Shown here one piece after another: positions 49,157 to 59,286 of a stretch of DNA of 64,000 nucleotides. Source of the stretch: Planomonospora sp. ID67723 (GTDB lineage: Bacteria; Actinomycetota; Actinomycetes; Streptosporangiales; Streptosporangiaceae); contig NZ_JABTEZ010000002.1 of NCBI RefSeq assembly GCF_015711605.1, positions 1,302,001 through 1,366,000 on the forward strand. The letters run 5' to 3'. The stretch's first letter is position 1, and each line of letters opens with the position of its first letter. A model generated the notes under the pieces. The model was given only the letters and a program-made list of their open reading frames with translations, was not told where the DNA came from and made no database searches. The translations under genes were made by a program, and so were the position numbers.

Positions 49157-50680
49157 ATGGCCGCACCCGCCCCGATCCTGCAGATGAGCGGGATCTGCAA
49201 AGAGTTCCCCGGCGTCAAGGCCCTGACCGGCGTCGACTTCCGGCTCCTCCCCGGCGAGGTGCACGCCCTGATGGGTGAGAACGGCGCCGGGAAATCGACC
49301 CTGATCAAGGTCCTCACCGGAGTCCACGAGATCGACGCCGGCCAGATCACCCTGGGCCGGACGCCGGTCGCCTTCGGCAGCCCCCTGCAGGCGCAGCAGG
49401 CCGGGATCAGCACCGTCTACCAGGAGGTCAACCTCTGCCCGAACCTCTCGGTCGCGGAGAACGTCTTCATCGGCCGCGAGCCGCGCCGCCTGGGCCGGAT
49501 CCGCTGGAAGGAGATGCGCCACCGCGCCGCGGGGCTCCTGGCCAGGCTCGACATCCACCTGGACGTGTCGGCGCCCCTGTCGTCCTACTCGCTGGCGATC
49601 CAGCAGATGGTCGCGATCGCCCGCGCGGTCGACATCTCCGCCCGGGTGCTGATCCTCGACGAGCCGACCTCCAGCCTCGACGCGGGCGAGGTCGCGCAGC
49701 TCTTCCGGGTGATGCGGCGGCTCAAGGACGAGGGGATCGCGATCCTGTTCGTCTCCCACTTCCTCGACCAGGTCTACGAGATCGCCGACCGCATGACGGT
49801 GCTGCGCAACGGCCGGCTGGTGGGGGAGTACCTCACCAGCGAGCTGAGCCAGGTCGAGCTCGTCGGCAAGATGATCGGCAGGGAGCTCGCCGACCTGGAG
49901 GAGCTCGACGACAAGCCCAAGGAGCTCGCCGAGGTCGAGCGCTCGCGGCCGTTCGTGGAGGCACGGGGACTGGGCCGGCCCGGCTCCGTCGAACCGTTCA
50001 CCCTCACCATCCACGAGGGGGAGGTGGTCGGCCTGGCCGGACTGCTGGGCTCGGGCCGCACCGAGGTGGCCCGCCTGCTGTTCGGCGCCGACCACGCGGC
50101 CACCGGCGAGCTGTCGGTCGGCGGCGCGCCCGCGACGCTGCGCACCCCGCGCGTCGCCATGACACACGGGATCGCCTTCTGCTCGGAGAACCGGCGCGCC
50201 GAGGGACTGATCCCCGACCTCACCGTCCGGGAGAACATCGTCCTGGCCCTCCAGGCCACCCGGGGCTGGTCCCGGCCGATCCCGCGCCGCAGGCAGGACG
50301 AGCTGGTCGCCCGGTACATCGAGGCGCTGAAGATCAGCCCGGCCAACCCCGAGCACCTGGTGAAGAACCTCAGCGGCGGCAACCAGCAGAAGGTGCTGCT
50401 CGCCCGCTGGCTCATCCTCGAGCCCCGGCTGCTCATCCTCGACGAGCCCACCAGAGGCATCGACGTCGGCGCCAAGGCCGAGATCCAGCGGCTGGTCGCC
50501 TCCCTGGCCGACGGGGGCATGGCCGTGCTCTTCATCTCCGCCGAGCTGGAGGAGGTGCTCCGGCTCAGCCACAAGGTCGGCGTCCTGCGGGACCGGCGGC
50601 TGGTGGCCGAGCTGCCCAACGACGACGACCTGACCACCGGAGTCCTGATGGAGACCATCGCGAGCGGAGGCCGAGCATGA
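49157..50680 (+). CDS. ytfR: Sugar ABC transporter ATP-binding protein (YtfR-like)
   Basis: The 507-residue tandem ATPase has [25 protein letters not shown] and LILDEPTSSLD in the first half. The second half has [23 protein letters not shown] and [16 protein letters not shown]. The order and the RRAEGLIPDLTVRENI segment fit the YtfR/RbsA group. It works with the two permeases that follow with 4-bp overlaps. AGGAAAGG precedes the ATG. Confidence 0.92.
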   Translation: MAAPAPILQMSGICKEFPGVKALTGVDFRLLPGEVHALMGENGAGKSTLIKVLTGVHEIDAGQITLGRTPVAFGSPLQAQQAGISTVYQEVNLCPNLSVAENVFIGREPRRLGRIRWKEMRHRAAGLLARLDIHLDVSAPLSSYSLAIQQMVAIARAVDISARVLILDEPTSSLDAGEVAQLFRVMRRLKDEGIAILFVSHFLDQVYEIADRMTVLRNGRLVGEYLTSELSQVELVGKMIGRELADLEELDDKPKELAEVERSRPFVEARGLGRPGSVEPFTLTIHEGEVVGLAGLLGSGRTEVARLLFGADHAATGELSVGGAPATLRTPRVAMTHGIAFCSENRRAEGLIPDLTVRENIVLALQATRGWSRPIPRRRQDELVARYIEALKISPANPEHLVKNLSGGNQQKVLLARWLILEPRLLILDEPTRGIDVGAKAEIQRLVASLADGGMAVLFISAELEEVLRLSHKVGVLRDRRLVAELPNDDDLTTGVLMETIASGGRA

Positions 50681-51789
50681 CCGCCCCCACCGGGGACGCG
50701 CCCGTGACCTCCCCGCCCCGGAACCCGCGGGCGGGCCGGCCGGCCGCCGCGCTCCGGCACCGCCTGTTCTGGCCGGCGCTCGTCCTCGCCCTGCTGCTCC
50801 TGGCCAACCTGCTGTTCACCCCGGGCTTCCTGTCCGTGGAGATGAAGGACGGCCACCTCTACGGCAGCCTGATCGACATCTTCCGGTTCGGCGCGCCGCT
50901 GATCCTCGTCGCCACCGGCATGACCCTGGTCATCGCCACCGGAGGCATCGACCTGTCGGTCGGCTCGGTGGTGGCGATCTCCGGCGCCCTGTCCTGCCTG
51001 TGGGTCAGCGGCCTGGCCGACCAGCAGAGCGCGGGCGGCGTGCTGGCCGCCGTCGGCCTGGCGCTCGGCCTCTCCCTGGCTCTGGGGGTGTGGAACGGCT
51101 TCCTCGTCTCGGGCATCGGGATCCAGCCGATCATCGCGACCCTCATCCTCATGGTGGCCGGCCGGGGCCTCGCCCAGCTGATCACCGACGGCCAGATCGT
51201 CACGGTCAACAGCGACCCCTACAAGCTCATCGGCGGCGGCTACTGGCTCACCCTGCCGTTCGGCGTGCTCATCGCGGCGGCCGTGCTCGCGGTCACCGCG
51301 TTCCTCACCCGGCGGCTCGCCCTCGGGCTGCTGATCGAGTCCGTCGGCGGCAACGCCACGGCGAGCCGGCTGGCGGGCCTGCGCTCGCGCGGGCTGATCG
51401 TGACGGTCTACGCGTTCTGCGCGCTGTGCGCGGGCATCGCCGGACTGATGATCAGCTCGAACGTCTCCAGTGCCGACGGCAACAACGCGGGCCTGTGGAT
51501 CGAGCTCGACGCCATCCTCGCCGTCGTGATCGGCGGCACCTCCCTGGCGGGTGGCCGGTTCTCGCTCGGCGGCACCGTGATCGGCGCGCTCATCATCCAG
51601 ACGCTGACCACCACGATCTACTCCATCGGCATCCCGCCGGAGACCACGCTGCTGTTCAAGGCGCTCGTGGTGACCGTCGTGTGCCTCCTGCAGTCCGCCG
51701 CCTTCCGCGAGAAGGCGTTCCACCTCCGCAGGCGCCGCCCGGGAGCGGCACCTGCGAGCGCCGACGAGAAGGTGAGGGTGCCGGCATGA
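50677..51789 (+). CDS. ytfT: Sugar ABC transporter permease (YtfT-like)
   Basis: The 370-residue protein has about nine helices. It carries [28 protein letters not shown] and GLWIELDAILAVVIGGTSLAGGRFSLGG, the permease motifs of the RbsC family. The N-terminus is unusually long and Pro/Ala/Arg-rich (about 30 residues) before the first helix. It is paired with the next permease as in the E. coli ytfT-yjfF arrangement. ATGA overlap on both sides. Confidence 0.92.
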   Translation: MTAPTGDAPVTSPPRNPRAGRPAAALRHRLFWPALVLALLLLANLLFTPGFLSVEMKDGHLYGSLIDIFRFGAPLILVATGMTLVIATGGIDLSVGSVVAISGALSCLWVSGLADQQSAGGVLAAVGLALGLSLALGVWNGFLVSGIGIQPIIATLILMVAGRGLAQLITDGQIVTVNSDPYKLIGGGYWLTLPFGVLIAAAVLAVTAFLTRRLALGLLIESVGGNATASRLAGLRSRGLIVTVYAFCALCAGIAGLMISSNVSSADGNNAGLWIELDAILAVVIGGTSLAGGRFSLGGTVIGALIIQTLTTTIYSIGIPPETTLLFKALVVTVVCLLQSAAFREKAFHLRRRRPGAAPASADEKVRVPA

Positions 51790-52823
51790 GCCAGGACATT
51801 CTCGTGACCGGCAAGCCCGGTAAGCCCGGTAAGCCCGGCAAGGCAGCCGGTGGGGACTTCGGGCGGCTGGGCGACCGGCGCAAGTACATCCCCGTCCTGG
51901 CGACGGCGAGCCTGCTCGTCGCGATGTTCACCGTGGGCGGGATCCGCTACGAGGGGTTCGCCTCCGGACAGGTCGTGCTCAACGTCTTCATCGACAACGC
52001 CTTCCTGCTCGTCGTCGCCGTCGGCATGACCTTCGTGATCCTCACCGGCGGGATCGACCTGTCGGTCGGCTCGGTGGTCGCGCTCTCCACGATGATCTCG
52101 GCGAGCCTGGTGACCGGCCAGGGCTGGCCGCCCCTGCTGGTGATCCCGCTGGTGCTGCTCATCGGTGCGGTGCTCGGGTTCGTGATGGGCTGCATGATCC
52201 ACTACTTCGAGATCCAGCCGTTCATCGTCACCCTGGCCGGGATGTTCCTGGCGCGCGGGCTCTGCTACACGATCGGCACCGACTCGATCCCGATCACCGA
52301 CGAGACCTACACCGCCCTCGCCCAGGCCCGGATCGACCTGCCCGGCGACATGTTCGTCTCGCCGAGCGTCGTCATCGCCCTGGCGGTGGTCGCCGTCGCG
52401 GCCTACGTGCTGCACTACACCCGGCTGGGGCGCAACGTCTACGCGACCGGCGGGAGCGAGCAGTCGGCGCTGCTGATGGGCCTGCCCGTGGCCCGGACGA
52501 AGATCGCGGTCTACACGGTGAGCGGCTTCTGCTCCGCGCTCGGCGGCGTGCTGCTCTCGCTCTACATGCTCTCCGGGTACGGCCTGCACGCGGTCGGCAT
52601 GGAACTGGACGCGATCGCCGCGGTCGTCATCGGCGGCACGCTGCTGACCGGCGGCTCGGGGTACCTGCTGGGCACCGTGCTCGGCGTGCTCGTCCTCGGC
52701 CTGATCCAGACGGTCATCAGCTTCGAGGGGACGCTCAGCTCCTGGTGGACCAAGATCTTCATCGGCCTGCTGCTGTTCGTCTTCATCCTGCTGCAACGTC
52801 TCATCTCGGCACGGCGCACCTGA
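51786..52823 (+). CDS. yjfF: Sugar ABC transporter permease (YjfF-like)
   Basis: The 345-residue protein has the same family motifs: [41 protein letters not shown] and GMELDAIAAVVIGGTLLTGGSG. The N-terminus contains a short run of GKP repeats from a 9-bp DNA repeat (51810-51843), a likely slippage product in the cytosolic tail. It completes the transporter whose heterodimeric channel is YtfT-YjfF-like. The araB gene follows after 76 bp. Confidence 0.92.
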   Translation: MSQDILVTGKPGKPGKPGKAAGGDFGRLGDRRKYIPVLATASLLVAMFTVGGIRYEGFASGQVVLNVFIDNAFLLVVAVGMTFVILTGGIDLSVGSVVALSTMISASLVTGQGWPPLLVIPLVLLIGAVLGFVMGCMIHYFEIQPFIVTLAGMFLARGLCYTIGTDSIPITDETYTALAQARIDLPGDMFVSPSVVIALAVVAVAAYVLHYTRLGRNVYATGGSEQSALLMGLPVARTKIAVYTVSGFCSALGGVLLSLYMLSGYGLHAVGMELDAIAAVVIGGTLLTGGSGYLLGTVLGVLVLGLIQTVISFEGTLSSWWTKIFIGLLLFVFILLQRLISARRT

Positions 52824-52898
52824 CCGGGCGGGCCCGGGCCCGCCGCGGGTGACCGCATCGGCCCGTACCCGGTGAACCCCTTTTGACCCTGGAGAAAT

Positions 52899-52912
52899 TG
52901 TGAACGCTAACA
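52899..52912. promoter_or_regulatory. LacI-family operator over the araB start codon
   Basis: TGTGAACGCTAACA matches the regulon palindrome at 12 of 14 bases and includes the GTG start codon (52900-52902). Bound repressor would act as a roadblock to transcription coming from the transporter genes, giving araBDA a second control point. Confidence 0.65.
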
Positions 52913-54597
52913 GCGAGCGTTACGTGGTCGGCGTCGACTTCGGCACGCTGTCCGGCCGCGCCGTCGTGGTGCGGGTCTCGGACGGCGCCGAGCTGGGCAC
53001 CGCCGTACACGAGTACGCCCATCGCGTGATCGAGGACCGGCTGCCCGGCACCGGCGCGCGGCTGGGGCCGGACTGGGCGCTGCAGTCACCCGATGACTGG
53101 CGCGAGGTGCTGCGCCACGCCGTGCCCCAAGCGGTGGCGCAGGCCGGGATCTCCCCCTCGCAGGTCGTCGGCATCGGCACCGACTTCACCGCCTGTACCG
53201 TGCTGCCGGCCACCGCCGACGGCGCCCCGCTCTGCGAGCTCCCGGAGTTCGCCGGCCGGCCGCACGCCTGGCCCAAGCTCTGGAAGCACCACGCCGCGCA
53301 GCCGCACGCCGACCGCATCAACGCCCTGGCGGCCGAGCGGGGCGAAGCCTGGCTGCCCCGCTACGGCGGGAAGATCTCCTCCGAGTGGCAGTTCGCCAAG
53401 GCCCTCCAGGTCCTGGAGGAGGACCCCGAGGTGTACGGCCGCACCGAACGCTGGATCGAGGCCGCCGACTGGATCGTCTGGCAGCTCACCGGCGTGGAGA
53501 CCCGCAACACCTGCACCGCCGGGTACAAGGGCATCCACCAGGACGGCGCCTACCCGTCCGACGACTTCCTGGCCGGGCTCAATCCCGCCCTCGCCGGTTT
53601 CACCGGCAAGCTCGGCCGGGAACTGGCTCCACTCGGCGGCCTGGCGGGCCGCCTGACGGCCGAGGCCGCCGAGTGGACCAAGCTCCCCGAGGGCATCGCG
53701 GTCGCCGTCGGCAACGTCGACGCCCATGTCACGGCCGCCGCCGCCGACGCCGTGCGGCCCGGCCGGATGGTCGCCATCATGGGGACCTCCACCTGTCACG
53801 TCATGTCGTCGGAGACCCTCGCCGAGGTGCCCGGCATGTGCGGGGTGGTCCGCGACGGGATCGTGCCGGGCCTGTGGGGCTACGAGGCCGGCCAGTCCGG
53901 CGTCGGCGACATCTTCGGCTGGTTCGTCGAGACCTGCGTGCCCGGCTCCTACGAGCGCGAGGCCGAGCGGCTGGGCCGCAGCGTGCACGAGCACCTGACG
54001 GAGCTGGCCGCCGCGCAGCGGCCCGGCGAGCACGGGCTGGTCGCGCTCGACTGGCACAACGGCAACCGGTCGGTCCTGGTCGACCACGACCTGTCCGCCG
54101 TCATCGTCGGCCAGACGCTCGCGACCCGCCCCGAGCACACCTACCGGGCGCTCATCGAGGCGACCGCCTTCGGCGCCCGCGTGATCGTGGAGACGTTCGA
54201 GGCCGCCGGAGTGCCCGTCGAGGAGTTCGTCGCCGCGGGCGGCCTGCTGAAGAACCGCTTCCTCATGCAGGTCTACGCCGACGTGCTGCGCCGCCCCATC
54301 TCGGTGATCGGCTCCGAGCAGGGCCCCGCCCTCGGGTCGGCGATCCACGCCGCCGTCGCCGCCGGGGCCTACCCCGACATCACCGCCGCCGCGGCGGCCA
54401 TGGGCAAGCGCACCGAGGCCGCCTACACCCCCGACGCCGGACGCGCCGCCGTCTACGACCGGCTGTACGCCGAGTACCGCCGCCTGCACGACCACTTCGG
54501 ACGAGGAGAGCACCCCCATGACAGCCCCGCCGGCGCTCCCGCCGGAAACGACGTCCTGCGCCGCCTGCGCGCCCTGCGGAACGAGGTGACCGCATGA
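52900..54597 (+). CDS. araB: L-ribulokinase
   Basis: The 565-residue FGGY kinase has VVGVDFGTLSGRAVVVRV (phosphate 1), GIGTDFTACTVLPA, a KTGW-like region replaced by GRTERWIEAADWIVWQLTG, MGTSTCHVM, and AAGGLLKNRFLMQVYADVL near the C-terminus. Length and the GTDFT motif fit AraB rather than xylulokinase. It phosphorylates L-ribulose at O5 in the cytoplasm. It is the first of araB-araD-araA. The start codon lies inside a repressor operator, and GGAGAAA precedes it. Confidence 0.95.
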   Translation: MNANSERYVVGVDFGTLSGRAVVVRVSDGAELGTAVHEYAHRVIEDRLPGTGARLGPDWALQSPDDWREVLRHAVPQAVAQAGISPSQVVGIGTDFTACTVLPATADGAPLCELPEFAGRPHAWPKLWKHHAAQPHADRINALAAERGEAWLPRYGGKISSEWQFAKALQVLEEDPEVYGRTERWIEAADWIVWQLTGVETRNTCTAGYKGIHQDGAYPSDDFLAGLNPALAGFTGKLGRELAPLGGLAGRLTAEAAEWTKLPEGIAVAVGNVDAHVTAAAADAVRPGRMVAIMGTSTCHVMSSETLAEVPGMCGVVRDGIVPGLWGYEAGQSGVGDIFGWFVETCVPGSYEREAERLGRSVHEHLTELAAAQRPGEHGLVALDWHNGNRSVLVDHDLSAVIVGQTLATRPEHTYRALIEATAFGARVIVETFEAAGVPVEEFVAAGGLLKNRFLMQVYADVLRRPISVIGSEQGPALGSAIHAAVAAGAYPDITAAAAAMGKRTEAAYTPDAGRAAVYDRLYAEYRRLHDHFGRGEHPHDSPAGAPAGNDVLRRLRALRNEVTA

Positions 54598-55262
54598 GCT
54601 CCGCACTGAGGCGGCTGCGGGAGAGCGTCTGCGCCCTCCACGCCGAACTGGTCCGCAACAACCTCGTCGCCTGGACCGCCGGCAACGTCTCGGGCCGGGT
54701 GCCCGGCGAGGACCTGTTCGTCATCAAGCCGAGCGGCGTCTCCTACGACGACCTGACCCCCGAGGCGATCGTCGTGTGCGACCTGGACGGCAACCTCGTC
54801 GAGGGCGACTTCGCCCCCTCCAGCGACACCGCCGCCCACGCCTACGTCTACCGGGCCATGCCGCACGTCGGCGGCGTCGTGCACACCCACTCCACCTACG
54901 CCTCGGCCTGGGCGGCACGCGGCGAGGCGATCCCGTGCGTGCTCACCGCCATGGCCGACGAGTTCGGCGGCGAGATCCCGGTGGGGCCGTTCGCGCTGAT
55001 CGGCGGTGACGACATCGGCAAGGGCGTCGTCGCCACGCTGACCGGCCACCGGTCTCCGGCGGTCCTGATGCAGAACCACGGGGTCTTCACGATCGGCGCC
55101 ACGGCGAAGGCGGCGGTCAAGGCCGCCGTGATGTGCGAGGACGTCGCCCGCACCGTGCACATCGCCCGGCAGCTCGGCGAGCCGCTGCCCATCCCCAGCG
55201 GCGACGTCGACAGCCTGTACGACCGCTACCAGAACGTTTACGGACAGAGGAGTCCCCGTTGA
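54594..55262 (+). CDS. araD: L-ribulose-5-phosphate 4-epimerase
   Basis: The 222-residue class II aldolase-like epimerase has [26 protein letters not shown] (phosphate-binding), [16 protein letters not shown] (zinc-binding His pair), and [20 protein letters not shown] (third zinc His). It converts L-ribulose 5-phosphate to D-xylulose 5-phosphate for the pentose phosphate pathway. Overlaps araB by 4 bp and araA by 4 bp. Confidence 0.95.
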   Translation: MSSALRRLRESVCALHAELVRNNLVAWTAGNVSGRVPGEDLFVIKPSGVSYDDLTPEAIVVCDLDGNLVEGDFAPSSDTAAHAYVYRAMPHVGGVVHTHSTYASAWAARGEAIPCVLTAMADEFGGEIPVGPFALIGGDDIGKGVVATLTGHRSPAVLMQNHGVFTIGATAKAAVKAAVMCEDVARTVHIARQLGEPLPIPSGDVDSLYDRYQNVYGQRSPR

Positions 55263-56755
55263 ACACCGAAGCGCGTGAGATCTGGTTCCTGACCGGCAGC
55301 CAAGGGCTGTACGGCGAGGACACGCTGCGCCAGGTGGCCGAGCAGTCCCGGCGGATCGCCGAGGTCCTGGACGGGGCGCTGCCGTTCTCCGTGGTGTGGA
55401 AGCCGGTGCTCACCGACGCCGGGGCGATCCGGCGGGTCTGCCTGGAGGCGAACGCCGCGGACGCGTGCGCCGGAGTGATCGCGTGGATGCACACCTTCTC
55501 CCCGGCCAAGATGTGGATCGCCGGGCTGGACGCGCTGCGCACCCCGCTGCTGCACCTGCACACCCAGGCGAACATGGCGCTGCCGTGGGACTCCATCGAC
55601 ATGGACTTCATGAACCTGAACCAGGCCGCCCACGGCGACCGCGAGTTCGGCCACATCCAGTCCCGGATCGGAGTGCCCCGCAAGACCGTCGCCGGCCACG
55701 TGGAGGACCCGTCGGTGGTCGCGCGCATCGGCGCCTGGGCCCGCGCCGCCGCCGGGCGCGCCGAGGTCGGCTCGCTGAAGCTGGCCCGGTTCGGCGACAA
55801 CATGCGCGACGTGGCCGTCACCGAGGGCGACAAGGTCGAGGCGCAGCTGCGCTTCGGGGTCTCGGTCAACACCTACGGGGTCAACGACCTGGTCGCCGCC
55901 GTCGACGCCGCGGCCGACGCCGAGGTGGACGCGCTCGTCCAGGAGTACGAGGACGCCTACAAGATGGCGCCCGAGCTGCGCGCGGGCGGCGAGCGGCACG
56001 ACTCGCTGCGCTACGCGGCCCGCATCGAGCTGGGCCTGCGCGGCTTCCTGGAGGCCGGCGGCTTCGGCGCGTTCACCACGAACTTCGAGGACCTCGGCGG
56101 TCTGCGCCAGCTTCCCGGCCTGGCCGTGCAGCGGCTCATGGCCGACGGGTACGGCTTCGGCGGCGAGGGCGACTGGAAGACCTCGGTGCTGCTGCGCACA
56201 CTCAAGGTGATGTCCGCCGGGCTGGAGGGCGGGACGTCGTTCATGGAGGACTACACCTACCACCTGGTGCCGGGGCAGGAGCTCATCCTCGGCGCCCACA
56301 TGCTGGAGGTCTGCCCGACCATCGCGGCCGGCACCCCCTCGTGCGAGATCCACCCGCTGAGCATCGGCGGCCGCGAGGATCCGGTCCGGCTCGTCTTCGA
56401 CGCCCAGCCCGGCCCGGCCGTGGTGGTCGGCCTGGCCGACATGGGCGAGCGGTTCCGGCTGGTCGCCAACGAGATCGACGTCGTGAACCCGGCCGAGCCG
56501 CTGCCGAACCTGCCGGTGGCCCGCGCGGTGTGGCAGCCCCGCCCCGACCTGCGCACCTCCGCCGAGGCGTGGCTGACGGCCGGAGCACCGCACCACACCG
56601 TGCTGTCGGCCGCCGTCGGCACCGAGGAACTGGCCGACTTCGCGGACATGCTCGGCGTCGAACTGCTCGTCATCGACGCCGACACCACGACCCGGCAGTT
56701 CACCAAGGAGATCCGCTGGAACCAGGCCTACTACCGCCTGGCCCAGGGGTTCTGA
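55259..56755 (+). CDS. araA: L-arabinose isomerase
   Basis: The 498-residue enzyme begins [13 protein letters not shown], the hallmark of AraA. It carries [54 protein letters not shown] (with the metal-site glutamates nearby: [13 protein letters not shown]) and [13 protein letters not shown] with a metal His. It converts L-arabinose to L-ribulose. The start is TTG 55259, overlapping the araD stop (TTGA), with AGAGGAG 7 nt upstream. Confidence 0.96.
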   Translation: MNTEAREIWFLTGSQGLYGEDTLRQVAEQSRRIAEVLDGALPFSVVWKPVLTDAGAIRRVCLEANAADACAGVIAWMHTFSPAKMWIAGLDALRTPLLHLHTQANMALPWDSIDMDFMNLNQAAHGDREFGHIQSRIGVPRKTVAGHVEDPSVVARIGAWARAAAGRAEVGSLKLARFGDNMRDVAVTEGDKVEAQLRFGVSVNTYGVNDLVAAVDAAADAEVDALVQEYEDAYKMAPELRAGGERHDSLRYAARIELGLRGFLEAGGFGAFTTNFEDLGGLRQLPGLAVQRLMADGYGFGGEGDWKTSVLLRTLKVMSAGLEGGTSFMEDYTYHLVPGQELILGAHMLEVCPTIAAGTPSCEIHPLSIGGREDPVRLVFDAQPGPAVVVGLADMGERFRLVANEIDVVNPAEPLPNLPVARAVWQPRPDLRTSAEAWLTAGAPHHTVLSAAVGTEELADFADMLGVELLVIDADTTTRQFTKEIRWNQAYYRLAQGF

Positions 56756-56788
56756 CACCCGTGTGGGGCCGTCCGGCTCGACGAGGAA

Positions 56789-56814
56789 CGGGCGCGGCCC
56801 GCGGGCCGCGCCCG
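56789..56814 (+). terminator. 26-bp perfect palindrome after araA
   Basis: A completely self-complementary GC tract centred at 56801/56802 (core GGGCGCGGCCC and its complement) lies 34 bp after the araA stop. It should form a stable hairpin that ends the araBDA transcript, although no loop or T-tract is present. Confidence 0.55.
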
Positions 56815-56938
56815 CGCTGGGGCCCTCACCCGGCGGCTCTCCGCCCGGCGCCCGCGCACGCCCGGTGTGATGGCGTCGGCGAGCGGGCTTGTAGGGTGGT
56901 CAGCGGTGTGCCGGGAAGGCTGGTCGGCGGTTTCCTTC

Positions 56939-58201
56939 GTGACCGTCCACCCGCTCGGAGTTCCCGTGACCCTGCTGCTCGCCTTCGCCGCGCTGCTCCT
57001 GCTGGCCGTGCTGCTGTCCAGCCTGGCCCACCGGACGATCCTGTCGACCGCGGCACTGTTCCTGCTGGCTGGCTTCGTCCTCGGTGAGGGGGTCAGCGGC
57101 GTCCTCCCGCTCACCCCGGACGACCCCGTGGTCGCCATGCTGGCGGAGCTGGCGCTGTTCGCCGTGCTGTTCACCGACGGCATGCGGGTGGGCTGGGCGG
57201 ACCTGCGCAGCGCCTGGCGGCTGCCCGGCCGGGCCCTCGGCTGGGGTCTGCCCCTCACCCTGGTCATCACCGCGCTGGCCGCGCACTACGTGGTGGGGCT
57301 GGGCTGGGTTGAGTCCCTCCTCATCGGGGCGATCCTCGCCCCCACCGACCCGGTGTTCGCCGCCGCGCTGGTCGGCAACGAGCGGGTCCCACCCCGCCTG
57401 CGTCAGCTGCTGAACGTCGAGTCCGGCGTCAACGACGGCCTGGCGCTCCCGTTCGTCATGGTCTTCCTGGCCGTCGCGGCAGGCTCCGGCGACCTGCACC
57501 TGGGCGGGCTCGCCCTGGAGCTGGGGCTGGGGGTGCTCATCGGCGTCGCGGTGCCGTGGGCCGCCGTCATGCTGGAGCGCACCCGCTGGTTCTCGGCCTC
57601 GGCCGCCTACGAGCCGCTCAACGCCGTCGCCATCGGCCTGCTGGTCTTGGCCCTCGGCAAGGTCACCCACGGCAACCTGTTCCTGGCGGCCTTCTCCGCC
57701 GGGATCACCGTGGCGACCTTCGGCGAGCGGCAGCGCGAGGCATTCGAGCACTTCGGCGAGCTCATCGCCGAGCTGCTCAAGCTGGCCGCGCTTCTGGTCT
57801 TCGGCGCGCTCATCTCTCCGGCCCTGCTGGGCGCCGTCGGCTGGCAGGGCTGGCTGTTCGCGATCCTCGCTCTGGTCCTGGCCCGTCCGCTGGCCATCTG
57901 GCTGTCGTTCATCGGCTCCGGGCTCAGCGGCAGGGAGGTGACCGCCGTCATGTGGTTCGGCCCCAAGGGTTTCGCCTCGGTGGTCTACGGGCTGATCGTC
58001 CTCAACGCGGGCATCGCCGCAGCCGACCAGGTGTTCACCCTGGTCGCCGTCACGATCGTGTTGTCGATCCTGCTGCATTCGTCCACCGACATCGTGGTGG
58101 CCCGCTGGTTCGACGACGAGCGTGAGACGCCCGCCTGGCACGGTGCCGTCGACCGGGTCCGGGCCCGCCTGCGGGGGCAGGGCGTCGGCGAACCGGAATG
58201 A
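56939..58201 (+). CDS. Cation/proton antiporter (CPA1, NhaP-like)
   Basis: The 420-residue membrane protein has about twelve helices and the CPA core: AILAPTDPVFAAAL (helix-break region), LLNVESGVNDGLALPFVMVFLAV with the ion-binding ND pair, and MWFGPKGFASVVYGLIVL. It should exchange Na+ or K+ for H+ for pH and salt balance. GTG 56939 gives a full first helix. GTG 56966, with GGAG closer by, is an alternative. No regulatory domain follows, only a short basic tail. Confidence 0.9.
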   Translation: MTVHPLGVPVTLLLAFAALLLLAVLLSSLAHRTILSTAALFLLAGFVLGEGVSGVLPLTPDDPVVAMLAELALFAVLFTDGMRVGWADLRSAWRLPGRALGWGLPLTLVITALAAHYVVGLGWVESLLIGAILAPTDPVFAAALVGNERVPPRLRQLLNVESGVNDGLALPFVMVFLAVAAGSGDLHLGGLALELGLGVLIGVAVPWAAVMLERTRWFSASAAYEPLNAVAIGLLVLALGKVTHGNLFLAAFSAGITVATFGERQREAFEHFGELIAELLKLAALLVFGALISPALLGAVGWQGWLFAILALVLARPLAIWLSFIGSGLSGREVTAVMWFGPKGFASVVYGLIVLNAGIAAADQVFTLVAVTIVLSILLHSSTDIVVARWFDDERETPAWHGAVDRVRARLRGQGVGEPE

Positions 58202-58272
58202 CGCCGCCCGCGGGGACGGCGCACCGCCGTGCCCCGGGCAGATCGGCTCCGGCGGAGTAGTAACTTCGATCC

Positions 58273-59202
58273 ATGCGACTGGGCGTTCTCGACATCGGTT
58301 CCAACACGGTCCACCTGCTGGTCATGGACGCCCACCGGGGGGCGCGGCCGCTGCCGGCCTACTCGCACAAGGTGGAGTTGAGGCTCTCCGAGCACATGGA
58401 GGACGGCGACCGGCTCTCCGGTGACGGGGCCGCGCGACTGCGCGAGTGCGTCGAGGAGGCCCTGCGGATCGCCGAGGACAAGGGCGTCGAGGACCTCATG
58501 GCCTTCGCCACCTCGGCGGTGCGGGAGGCGGTCAACGGCGAGGAGGTGCTCGGGCGGATCAAGGACGAGACGCGGGTGGACATCCAGGTCCTCTCCGGCC
58601 AGGACGAGGCGACGCTGACCTTTCTGGCCGTGCGGCGGTGGTTCGGGTGGTCCTCGGGGCGGCTGCTGGTGCTCGACATCGGCGGCGGCTCGCTGGAGAT
58701 CGCCTCCGGCATCGACGAGCAGCCGGACGTGGCGATCTCGCTCCCGCTGGGCGCCGGACGGCTGACCCGGGGCTGGTTCACCGCCGACCCGCCCCCGCCC
58801 GACGAGGTGAGGGCGCTGCGCAGGCACGTGCGGGCGGAGATCGCACGCTCGGTGGGCAACATCGCCAGATACGGCCAGGCCGACCACGCCGTGGCGACGT
58901 CGAAGACGTTCAAGCAACTGGCCCGGATCGCCGGGGCCGCGCCGTCGGGTGAGGGCCCGAACGTCCGGCGGACGCTCCGGCACTCCGCACTGACCGGCTG
59001 GGCCGGACGGCTGGCCGAGATGGGCGTCGCCGAGCGCGCGGGGCTGCCGGGCGTCTCGGAGGGGCGGGTGCGGCAGCTGCCCGCCGGTGCGATCGTCGCC
59101 GACGCCACCATGGACCTGTTCGGAGTCGACGAGCTGGAGGTCTGCCCCTGGGCGCTGCGCGAGGGGCTCATCCTGCGGCATCTGGACACGCTGCCGGGCT
59201 GA
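58273..59202 (+). CDS. Ppx/GppA-family phosphatase
   Basis: The 309-residue protein is an ASKHA-fold enzyme: [20 protein letters not shown] (phosphate 1), [33 protein letters not shown] and [14 protein letters not shown] (phosphate 2). It matches the short actinobacterial exopolyphosphatase/guanosine pentaphosphatase proteins without the HD-like C-terminal domain. It would hydrolyse polyphosphate or pppGpp. Its C-terminus is the family's usual [17 protein letters not shown]. Confidence 0.92.
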   Translation: MRLGVLDIGSNTVHLLVMDAHRGARPLPAYSHKVELRLSEHMEDGDRLSGDGAARLRECVEEALRIAEDKGVEDLMAFATSAVREAVNGEEVLGRIKDETRVDIQVLSGQDEATLTFLAVRRWFGWSSGRLLVLDIGGGSLEIASGIDEQPDVAISLPLGAGRLTRGWFTADPPPPDEVRALRRHVRAEIARSVGNIARYGQADHAVATSKTFKQLARIAGAAPSGEGPNVRRTLRHSALTGWAGRLAEMGVAERAGLPGVSEGRVRQLPAGAIVADATMDLFGVDELEVCPWALREGLILRHLDTLPG

Positions 59203-59286
59203 ACAGGTCCCTCTGCCCGGTCCGCCGGAGATCACCCTCGTGTCGTGGCAGGTTTGTCCGGTGTTTGACCGGTAAGGGGCCACGTT

